Shown here piece after piece: positions 33,628-40,384 of a stretch of 64,000 nucleotides of DNA. The position numbers and the translations under genes are program-made. The DNA is from an uncultured Lachnospiraceae bacterium (lineage in GTDB: Bacteria; Bacillota; Clostridia; Lachnospirales; Lachnospiraceae). Under the pieces are notes generated by a model. It had not been told where the DNA came from. It ran no database searches and was given only the letters and a program-made list of their open reading frames with translations. Where the stretch lies: positions 131,254 through 195,253 of the forward strand of contig CAJURH010000001.1 of the NCBI GenBank assembly GCA_910588775.1. Reading direction: 5' to 3'. Every line of letters begins with the position of its first letter. Positions within the stretch are counted from its first letter, which is position 1.

Positions 33628-34566
33628 TTACTCGACGATATCATTGCCAATGGAGCGGAATTTAATAAACCGCAACTTTTTCAGATATTGCTGGCGGGCT
33701 GTATTGCCGGACGCTTGTTCCGCCAGTAGCCGTTTCTTCACTGCATGGTCATACAGCCTTAAGATCTTTTCCATACGTTCCTTATCTGCGTCCGTCCCAG
33801 AAGAGGACTCTACCTTAAACAGATCCAGGATTTCGCCAATGGCATGGTCCACATAGGCGCTTGCGTTTTGAACGGTGGAAAGGGGCGCGTAGCCGAAACG
33901 GGTCAGCCATTCGTTCAGCTTCTTTGTATCCAGGTCCGGGATCAGCACAAGGATCAGAAACCGCAGAATGTTTTCTCTGGAAATAATAGTGTCAGGTTCA
34001 AAAAATTTCTTAAATTCACTGGCAAAATTCCGGCTGTAGAGGTGCTCTTTATAACAATGGTCCCGCATGGACTCTTCTACATCCAGACAGTCCAGCGCCT
34101 CTGCGAAGAAAATATGCCGCAGGTGCCTTCGCTGCGTGCCGGGCCGGATGTGCAGTTTCTTCAGGCGCGATAAAGGAATTCGGCGGAGATATTGTTCAAA
34201 CAGGGATTCTGTCATTTCCTTTTTGTTTTTTACAGGCGACAGGCGCTGGCTGTGTAGTTCTTCGGTTAAGAAGCGGTCCATCTCATCGCCCGACAGTTCC
34301 AGCGCCTGTCCAAGACGGATGCTCTCGGCCCGGTTTCTCGGCAGATGCTGTTTTAGGCGCCAAAATCGAATTTTCTGTATTTCGTGGGGACGGGGATTTT
34401 TGGCGTACATGCGGAAAAAGATTTCCCGATCCAGCTCTTGCAGGGAAGATATGTCATGGCGTTTTCTGAAGTTTTCGAACCAGACAGAACTTTGCCGTGC
34501 CTTTTGTCCTGCCATTTGCAGGCACTTCTCAATGCAGGCTTGGATACGCGCTTCGTATGTATTCAT
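33628..34566 (-). CDS. Hypothetical protein, helical, possible degenerate HTH
   Basis: The product is 312 residues, basic and mostly helical, with no signal peptide or membrane segment. Residues about 70-110 (RFWRLKQHLPRNRAESIRLG, then QALELSGDEMDRFLTEEL) resemble degenerate XRE-type helices seen in uncharacterised Clostridia proteins, where a helical LGxALxLSxxExxxFL pattern recurs. No catalytic motif is recognised. The ATG at 34566 has GAGGA upstream on the minus strand. Its leader region is unusual (34567-34726 folds into consecutive hairpins). It lies in a small minus-strand group with a large XRE regulator, without tight linkage. Confidence 0.65.
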   Translation of the reverse strand: MNTYEARIQACIEKCLQMAGQKARQSSVWFENFRKRHDISSLQELDREIFFRMYAKNPRPHEIQKIRFWRLKQHLPRNRAESIRLGQALELSGDEMDRFLTEELHSQRLSPVKNKKEMTESLFEQYLRRIPLSRLKKLHIRPGTQRRHLRHIFFAEALDCLDVEESMRDHCYKEHLYSRNFASEFKKFFEPDTIISRENILRFLILVLIPDLDTKKLNEWLTRFGYAPLSTVQNASAYVDHAIGEILDLFKVESSSGTDADKERMEKILRLYDHAVKKRLLAEQASGNTARQQYLKKLRFIKFRSIGNDIVE

Positions 34567-34687
34567 TCGTAGTTTCCTCAATATTTAATGTGAGAGTCCC
34601 GACAAGCGGCTAAGCGGGGCAGGATTGCCTGCACAGGCGCTCAGACATTTGACGGGCGAACCCGTATGAACAAATAGGCCAATTAGG

Positions 34688-34718
34688 CTGGGATTGTGAA
34701 TGCGTCCGCCCAGTTTTT
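34688..34718 (+). terminator. Possible terminator of an unannotated plus-strand RNA
   Basis: CTGGG (34688-34692) pairs with CCCAG (34709-34713), with inner GGA/TCC pairs, and TTTTT follows. No plus-strand gene is upstream, so if real it ends a small RNA. Confidence 0.35.
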
Positions 34719-35073
34719 ATTTATGGAGGAGCGCCTGTTCTACGGGTTCAAGAAAGTTTACTTTGAAAGTCATGATGTCAGTTTAGATTGTAACACACGA
34801 AGCTGTTTTCAGAAAAGCAACTTAAAATTCACTTTTTGGACATATTGGGGTCAGATTAGGCCAATAAGGGTTTATAAGCCGTATATGGGCCAATCCGTTT
34901 TATTTTGTGTCGGAAAATGTGTTTTTTATAGAGGTCAAAAAAATATTGTAAAATAAAAGAATATAGCCGAAGAGGAACGAATTAAGGACATATAATATTT
35001 GGAAAGAATATGTTCTTATAAAATATTGTCTATAGAATCTGCCACATGGAGAATGTTGATTGCGGGGGAATAA

Positions 35074-35100
35074 AAAACAGACGTTGCAGCGTCTGTTTTT
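35074..35100. terminator. Bidirectional terminator at the end of the XRE gene
   Basis: AAAAACAGACG and CGTCTGTTTTT are mirrored around TTGCAG, giving T runs on both strands. It terminates the minus-strand regulator gene. Confidence 0.75.
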
Positions 35101-35103
35101 CAC

Positions 35104-36537
35104 TTAATCCAGCAGATTTTTCAATATTTGGTCTGTCTCGTCTTCGGTATAGAACATATTGTCGGTGAGGGAACCTAGGTAATCATAGAAAGCATGCAGT
35201 AATCCAGGTTCAGTCAGATCCAGGCAGACCGGTTTACCGTCGGCGGCGATGAACATCAGATAGCCTTTCTGGGAGGTCACGTAGATATCCAGCGTACTGG
35301 CGGCGATGGGCACGTGCGGTTTCAGCATTCGGTAACCCTGTGTATGACAGGCATGGATTAAGTTCTGCATCATAAACGCCCGGTCGTCGTACTCCATAGG
35401 GCGGTAGATGGAAGGTGGCAGTTCAGATATGCGTCCGCTTTCAAGGAAATACTGGATGCCGCTTTCGCTGAAAAAATACTGGGTTGTCTTGGCGTGGCTG
35501 GCGGCGGCGTGTTTGGAAATATATTGCTTCACCATCGCCAGAAAATGCTCCTGGCCGGAAGTGACGCCTGTAAGGTATTTCTCCGGGAAGGACAGGGGCA
35601 TTAATGGAATCAGGCAGGGTTCCTGTTGGAAAGAATATCCCGGCTGGTTTGCAATATCAATGTTGTTGAAAAATTCAAACTGCGTGTAAAAAGATTCTTG
35701 TTTGCGGATTACTAAGGAAGCGTTTGATTTTAACTCTTCAAATATATCCTGCAGCTTTAGAAGGATGTCTGGATGGTTGAATAAGAAACCATACTGAAGC
35801 TGTGGGGAAAAGACAAAAGCATGCCTTGAGGTAATAATCATGGAAGAAAACAGATTAAAAATGTTGTTATGGGATAAAATATTGTCATAATAGCAGTAAG
35901 GGGTGTAACTGCATACGCAGTTGTAATACATGGGAATGATTTTTTGCAGACAAATCAGGTTATAGTCATACTTGTCCGAGAGAATTTTATCGCTGTTGGT
36001 CATACAAAATAAATGTTCAATCTGCAGTGTCTTTTCCGCTTTTCCTATGTACATCAGCACATCCATAAATTCTTCCGTGTCCGGTTGGAAAAACAGTCGG
36101 ATAAAACCATTTTCCGTCCCGGTTTCGGTGGCGAAAATATCGTAAATGACATGCTTTAACTTTGCCTTCCCAGATATTAGAATGCCGTTGGATTGTGCAG
36201 GAAAGTTCAGGTTCATGTTGTAAGAGAGCATTTCCGGAAAATTATCCGGCCGATGGGAAAAATAGGTGATAAAATCCTGTACATGTTTTCTTCGGTAATA
36301 AGTGTCGTAGCCTGTAATTGTAATCTGATAAGCTTCCAGCAGATCGTATCGCTCTAAAGGGGTGAGTCGGAGAAAATCAGCAATGCTTTGGACCATATGT
36401 ATGGAAGAAGGGTTTCGTTTTCCGTTTAAAATTTTGTACATATTGGAACGATCCATGCCGCAATATTGGGCGAGGGAAAAAGTTTTTATATTTTTTGCTT
36501 TCACGTGGGCGGACAGTAAATCTGAAAATGGGGTCAT
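35104..36537 (-). CDS. Large XRE-type helix-turn-helix regulator
   Basis: The product is 477 residues. The N-terminal HTH spans about residues 8-63 (KTFSLAQYCGMDRSNMYKILNGKRNPSS), and the remaining 400 residues have no recognised domain. They contain no membrane segment and may be a ligand- or protein-sensing region. The arrangement of a short XRE domain with a long unknown C-terminus recurs in Clostridia. It is divergent from dpaA (130 bases), which suggests, without proof, a role in sporulation timing. The ATG at the 5' end follows a modest site. Confidence 0.75.
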   Translation of the reverse strand: MTPFSDLLSAHVKAKNIKTFSLAQYCGMDRSNMYKILNGKRNPSSIHMVQSIADFLRLTPLERYDLLEAYQITITGYDTYYRRKHVQDFITYFSHRPDNFPEMLSYNMNLNFPAQSNGILISGKAKLKHVIYDIFATETGTENGFIRLFFQPDTEEFMDVLMYIGKAEKTLQIEHLFCMTNSDKILSDKYDYNLICLQKIIPMYYNCVCSYTPYCYYDNILSHNNIFNLFSSMIITSRHAFVFSPQLQYGFLFNHPDILLKLQDIFEELKSNASLVIRKQESFYTQFEFFNNIDIANQPGYSFQQEPCLIPLMPLSFPEKYLTGVTSGQEHFLAMVKQYISKHAAASHAKTTQYFFSESGIQYFLESGRISELPPSIYRPMEYDDRAFMMQNLIHACHTQGYRMLKPHVPIAASTLDIYVTSQKGYLMFIAADGKPVCLDLTEPGLLHAFYDYLGSLTDNMFYTEDETDQILKNLLD

Positions 36538-36609
36538 CTTTTACAGCTCCTTTGTTTTTCATGCAATTTCATTATAATCCATAATCCCGGTTTATGCAAG
36601 TTAGGGGGC

Positions 36610-36638
36610 ACACGCTTTTTCGGTGACTGCATAATATA
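36610..36638 (+). promoter_or_regulatory. SigK-like promoter before dpaA
   Basis: ACAC at 36610-36613 and CATAATATA at 36630-36638 are spaced by 16 bases, matching the SigK pattern (AC, then CATAnnnTA). The ATG is 29 bases after, with AGGAG at 36655. dpaAB is mother-cell SigK-controlled in Bacillus and Clostridioides. Confidence 0.7.
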
Positions 36639-36666
36639 AATAAACTTTCTTTTTAGGAGTTTTGAA

Positions 36667-37536
36667 ATGAAATCCCCCATTTATAATTACGATTATGCGG
36701 TTATTGGCGGCGATATGCGCCAAGTGTATCTGGTGAATGCGTTTACCCAGAGCGGCAGCCGGGTTTGCGCGTACGCGCTTTGCGCCAAGACGGATCAAGG
36801 GCGCTGCGTGGATGCATTGTCGGAGATATGCAGCGCGTCGTCCTGTCTTATAGGTCCGATTCCTTTGAGTAAGAACGGGGATGTTTTGAACCAGTCTACG
36901 CTTAAGCAGGCTTTGCCGATAGATCAGTTTTTGGATTATTTAAAACCCGGCCAGACCTTTTTTGCCGGGTGCATACCCGAAGATTTTCGTTTAAAAGCTA
37001 TGGACAAAGGCGTGCGGGTCTTTGATTTGATGAAAGACGCGCAGCTTTCGATTTTCAATACACTGGCCACGGCGGAGGGAGCCATATGTGAAGCGATACA
37101 GAGAAGCGCCATCAATCTGCACCATAGTTCCTGTGCGGTTTTGGGATATGGAAAATGTGGCGGCACACTTTCTTCCTATCTTAAGGGAATGTTCTGTCAT
37201 GTATATGCGGTTTCCAATCAGGGTGAAGAGCGCGCCCGGGCAGCCCTTGTCGCCGACCAGACGGGGAACCTGGAAGCGTTCCAGGAATGCGCTGGATCAT
37301 TTGACTATGTCTTTAACACCATCCCGGCTATGGTTATGGATGGAAAAATCCTTGAGAAAATGAAGCGATCGGTTACGATCATTGATATTGCCTCTGCCCC
37401 TGGCGGCGTAGACTACGAAGCGGCTCGCCAACTGGGGCTTAACGCTGTTTTATGTCCGGGCCTTCCTGGAAAATATGCGCCTTATTCGTCGGCCAGGGCA
37501 GTGAAAGAAGTTATTGAGAGAAGTTTGAAGGAGTGA
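36667..37536 (+). CDS. dpaA: Dipicolinate synthase subunit A
   Basis: The product is 289 residues. The N-terminal Rossmann-like segment NYDYAVIGGDMRQVYLVNAF and the second nucleotide-binding motif CAVLGYGKCGGTLSSYLKGM around residue 155 fit DpaA/SpoVFA. With DpaB it converts dihydrodipicolinate-pathway intermediate to dipicolinic acid in the mother cell, for spore core dehydration and heat resistance. A SigK-like promoter precedes it, and dpaB follows after six bases. This shows the organism makes genuine endospores. Confidence 0.93.
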   Translation: MKSPIYNYDYAVIGGDMRQVYLVNAFTQSGSRVCAYALCAKTDQGRCVDALSEICSASSCLIGPIPLSKNGDVLNQSTLKQALPIDQFLDYLKPGQTFFAGCIPEDFRLKAMDKGVRVFDLMKDAQLSIFNTLATAEGAICEAIQRSAINLHHSSCAVLGYGKCGGTLSSYLKGMFCHVYAVSNQGEERARAALVADQTGNLEAFQECAGSFDYVFNTIPAMVMDGKILEKMKRSVTIIDIASAPGGVDYEAARQLGLNAVLCPGLPGKYAPYSSARAVKEVIERSLKE

Positions 37537-37542
37537 TGGAAA

Positions 37543-38121
37543 ATGTCATTAAAAGGAAAGCATATTGGAGTAGCCTTTACCGGCTCTTTTTGCACATACG
37601 AAAAAGCGTTTAAAGAATTGGAAAAATTAGTGGAGGAAGGAGCCATTGTGCAGACCATCTTTTCCGACGCGGCGGGGACGCTGGACAGTCGCTTTGGAAA
37701 AGCGCAGGATTTTATTCAGAAAGCGCATGAGATGACAGGGAAGAAACCCATGATGACCATACCGGAAGCGGAGCCCATTGGCCCGGGCAGCCTGCTGGAT
37801 ATTCTGGTTCTCTTTCCGTGCACGGGGAATACCATCGCAAAGCTTGCCAATGGCATTACAGATACGCCAGCTCTGATGGCGGCGAAAGCGCATCTTCGGA
37901 ATAATAAGCCTTTGCTAATTTCCATTTCCACTAATGACGCCCTGGGCATAAATATGAAAAACATTGGGCTGCTCTTAAATGCGAAGAATGTTTATTTCAT
38001 CCCATTCGGACAGGACAATCCAAAAACCAAACCCAATTCCATGATCGCGCATACGGAGCTGCTCATCCCTGCGCTTTCGGCGGCGTTGGAAGGTAGGCAG
38101 TACCAGCCCATTATTGGATAG
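37543..38121 (+). CDS. dpaB: Dipicolinate synthase subunit B
   Basis: The product is 192 residues of the flavoprotein-like family. KHIGVAFTGSFCTYEKAFKEL (residues 5-26), VLFPCTGNTIAKLANGITDTP and NNKPLLISISTNDALG are hallmark segments. It forms dipicolinate synthase with DpaA. AAGGAG lies in the six-base gap after dpaA, within the stop region. A 10-bp GC-rich hairpin (38134-38181) follows it. The pair lies next to asnB, which does not appear functionally linked. Confidence 0.93.
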   Translation: MSLKGKHIGVAFTGSFCTYEKAFKELEKLVEEGAIVQTIFSDAAGTLDSRFGKAQDFIQKAHEMTGKKPMMTIPEAEPIGPGSLLDILVLFPCTGNTIAKLANGITDTPALMAAKAHLRNNKPLLISISTNDALGINMKNIGLLLNAKNVYFIPFGQDNPKTKPNSMIAHTELLIPALSAALEGRQYQPIIG

Positions 38122-38133
38122 TGATGATAGCGC

Positions 38134-38181
38134 GCATGCGCCCTTTACGTGTTTTTGCAAGTGCAAGCGTGGGGCGCATGC
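38134..38181 (+). terminator. GC-rich hairpin after dpaB
   Basis: GCATGCGCCC (38134-38143) pairs perfectly with GGGCGCATGC (38172-38181), but the loop is long and no T run follows. It is a possible transcript end or processing site. Confidence 0.35.
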
Positions 38182-38198
38182 CAAAATACTTGCATGTA

Positions 38199-38256
38199 GG
38201 AAATTGTGAAACTTGCCCAAACGCCGATTACGAAATGGAGGTTTCGCAATCGTCTA
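38199..38256. repeat. Palindromic intergenic element, copy D
   Basis: ATTGTGAAAC (38203-38212) pairs with GTTTCGCAAT (38241-38250) with one G-T pair. CAAACGCCGATTACGAAATGG in between follows the family pattern. It ends about 30 bases before asnB. Confidence 0.6.
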
Positions 38257-38286
38257 ACACCTGAACAGGGAATAAGGAGAAGAAAA

Positions 38287-40137
38287 ATGTGTGGAATTTC
38301 CGGTTTTTATAACCCACGTGTGGATTACACGGCGCATGCGCCCAAGTGGAGGCGCATTCTGGATGATATGAACCAGGCGCAGAAACGCAGGGGGCCAGAT
38401 AACCAGGGGATTTATCTGGACAAATCCTGCGGGCTTGCGCATGTGCGCTTGGAGATCATCGATCTGGTCACCGGACAGCAGCCGATGGTGCGAAAAGAAA
38501 TGGGACGCACTTGCGCCATCAGTTACAACGGTGAGATTTATAATATGAAAGAGTTGAAAACAGAGCTTATGCGGCAGGGAGCTGTATTTGAAACCACAAG
38601 CGATACGGAAGTGATTTTGGTAGGGTATATGATGCACGGGAAAGATTACGTCAAGAAGCTGAACGGGATTTTCGCCATTGCCCTGTGGGATTCTCGCTCA
38701 GAAGAAATCTGCCTGTTTCGCGACCGTTTGGGGGTGAAGCCTTTGTTTTACACAGTGAAGGATGGAACCCTTGTTTTCGCCTCAGAGATAAAAGGGCTGT
38801 TTGCCTATCCGGGGATACAGCCTGTATTGGATACGGCTGGGCTGTGTGAGATCTTTGCCCTGGGCCCGGCCAAGTCTTATGGAAAAGGCGTATTCAAAGA
38901 CATCCAGGAAGCGCTTCCCGGACACTGTCTCACCTATGGCCGGGATTCTCTCCATACAGAAGCCTATTGGAAGCTTCAGAGCCGTCCCCATGAGGATTCT
39001 ATGGAAAAGACCATCGAAAAAACCGCCTGGCTGGTGGAAGACGCTGTAAAATTGCAGATGCTCTCGGACATTCCCATCAGCACATTCCTCTCAGGGGGCG
39101 TGGACAGCAGTCTGGTCACGGCAGTCTGCGCAAAAGAACTAAAGAAACAGGGGAAGACAATGAATACCTTTTCCTTTGATTTTGTGGATAACGATAAGTA
39201 TTTCCAGGCAAATGCATTTCAGCCCAGCCAGGACCGGCCCTATGTGGAGAAAATGATCGCCCACGCGGGAACGAACCACCGTTTCCTGGAATGCAGCAAC
39301 CGGGATCAGATTGAATGCCTGTATCAGGCTGTGGACGCCCGGGATCTGCCCTGTATGGCGGACGTGGAATCCTCCATGCTGTATTTCTGCTCCAAGGTGA
39401 AGGACTATAATAAAGTGGTTCTCACCGGAGAATGCGCCGACGAGATATTCGGCGGCTACCCATGGTTCCACGACCCAAAAGCTTTCCAGACCGCGGCGTT
39501 TCCCTGGTCTATGAGCATGGATCCCCGGCAGGCGCTCTTGACGACGGACTTGATTGCCAGTCTTCCCATGGAAGAATATGCACGCGCCGCCTACGAAAAA
39601 ACCATAAGCGAGACGCCCACTCTCCCGGAAGACGCGCCGGAAGAGAAGAGGCGCAGAGAGATTGCCTACCTGAATCTGCGCTGGTTTATGGTCACGCTTC
39701 TGGACCGTATGGACCGCACCAGTATGTACAATGGTCTGGAAGCCCGGGTTCCGCTGGCTGATCACCGCATTGTGGAATATGTGTTCAACGTGCCCTGGCA
39801 GATGAAATGTCCCGACGGAATTGTAAAAGGACTTTTGCGCCATGCGGGGGAAGGACTGCTGCCCAAAGAGGTTCTATGGAGACGCAAGAGTCCCTACCCG
39901 AAAACTTACGACCCCACATATGAGAAAATGCTTGGGGATCGCTTGAAAGAAGTTCTGTCCCAGCCGTCGGCGCCCATCCGCACGCTTCTGGACGCTAGAA
40001 AAGTTCATGCGTTTCTGGAAAGTCCTTCGGATTATGGAAAGCCCTGGTATGGGCAGTTGATGGCCGGACCCCAGATGCTGGCCTATATGTTGCAGGTGAA
40101 TTATTGGCTGGAGAAGTATAAGATTCAGATTGTGTAG
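38287..40137 (+). CDS. asnB: Asparagine synthase (glutamine-hydrolysing)
   Basis: The product is 616 residues. Cys2 directly after Met is the class II amidotransferase nucleophile (MCGISGFYN). The N-terminal domain continues with RRGPDNQGIY and SYNGEIYN, and the synthetase domain has the PP-loop SGGVDSSLVTAV and TGECADEIFGGYPW. It converts Asp, Gln and ATP to Asn, Glu, AMP and PPi. The start ATG at 38287 (AAGGAG upstream) is forced by Cys2; longer frames upstream are false. It stands alone with a palindromic element in its leader. Confidence 0.94.
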   Translation: MCGISGFYNPRVDYTAHAPKWRRILDDMNQAQKRRGPDNQGIYLDKSCGLAHVRLEIIDLVTGQQPMVRKEMGRTCAISYNGEIYNMKELKTELMRQGAVFETTSDTEVILVGYMMHGKDYVKKLNGIFAIALWDSRSEEICLFRDRLGVKPLFYTVKDGTLVFASEIKGLFAYPGIQPVLDTAGLCEIFALGPAKSYGKGVFKDIQEALPGHCLTYGRDSLHTEAYWKLQSRPHEDSMEKTIEKTAWLVEDAVKLQMLSDIPISTFLSGGVDSSLVTAVCAKELKKQGKTMNTFSFDFVDNDKYFQANAFQPSQDRPYVEKMIAHAGTNHRFLECSNRDQIECLYQAVDARDLPCMADVESSMLYFCSKVKDYNKVVLTGECADEIFGGYPWFHDPKAFQTAAFPWSMSMDPRQALLTTDLIASLPMEEYARAAYEKTISETPTLPEDAPEEKRRREIAYLNLRWFMVTLLDRMDRTSMYNGLEARVPLADHRIVEYVFNVPWQMKCPDGIVKGLLRHAGEGLLPKEVLWRRKSPYPKTYDPTYEKMLGDRLKEVLSQPSAPIRTLLDARKVHAFLESPSDYGKPWYGQLMAGPQMLAYMLQVNYWLEKYKIQIV

Positions 40138-40185
40138 ATTTATTTAACATTTACTTTAAATTGTGGTATAGTATTTCTTAGAATG

Positions 40186-40324
40186 GATAATTGCGAAACA
40201 GTTATTTTCTATCCTGCGTTTGTTCAAGACAGATAGAATGGAGCGCAAAACTGTTTGGAATTTGCTCCTTATTTGTCTGTTTTGTCCAAACGCTGATTAC
40301 AAAACGGGGTGTTTCGCAATTATC
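40186..40324. repeat. Palindromic intergenic element, longest copy E
   Basis: Perfect 14-bp terminal inverted repeats GATAATTGCGAAAC (40186-40199) and GTTTCGCAATTATC (40311-40324) bound a 139-bp element with an inner inverted repeat (GCGTTTG at 40216 region with CAAACGC at 40287-40293). It lies between a promoter-like TGGTATAGT (40164-40172) and the hybrid kinase start, so it would be transcribed as leader RNA. Confidence 0.65.
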
Positions 40325-40340
40325 TAATTATTTCGAAAAA

Positions 40341-40359
40341 GGAGGTAATGGCGCAATAG
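40341..40359 (+). promoter_or_regulatory. Strong ribosome-binding site followed by a three-codon frame
   Basis: GGAGGT at 40341-40346 is followed by ATG GCG CAA TAG at 40348-40359. The hybrid kinase ATG at 40385 has no Shine-Dalgarno of its own and is directly preceded by an in-frame TAG, so no upstream start is possible. Initiation may be coupled or re-initiated from the minicistron. Confidence 0.5.
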
Positions 40360-40384
40360 GATTCAATATATCGCGTCGAATTAG

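Larger units (their letters stand above)
34567..35103. other. 537-base gene-free region with RNA-like folding
   Basis: The proximal part (about 34590-34726) contains successive short hairpins: GCAGG-ATTG-CCTGC, ACGGG-CGAA-CCCGT and CTGGG...CCCAG followed by T5. The distal part is AT-rich with repeated GGCCAAT words (34677, 34858 and 34890 areas). No credible coding frame is seen; an 86-codon frame at 34696 has no ribosome-binding site in place and atypical composition. Confidence 0.45.

Noticed and set aside
33485..33856. 123-codon plus-strand frame with AAAGGATG before its ATG
   Set aside because: Its second half is antisense to the 3' end of the 33628-34566 gene and the first half has no recognisable protein character.
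34696..34956. 86-codon plus-strand frame in the gene-free region
   Set aside because: No start-linked ribosome-binding site, odd aromatic and Cys composition, and it overlaps the terminator-like hairpin.
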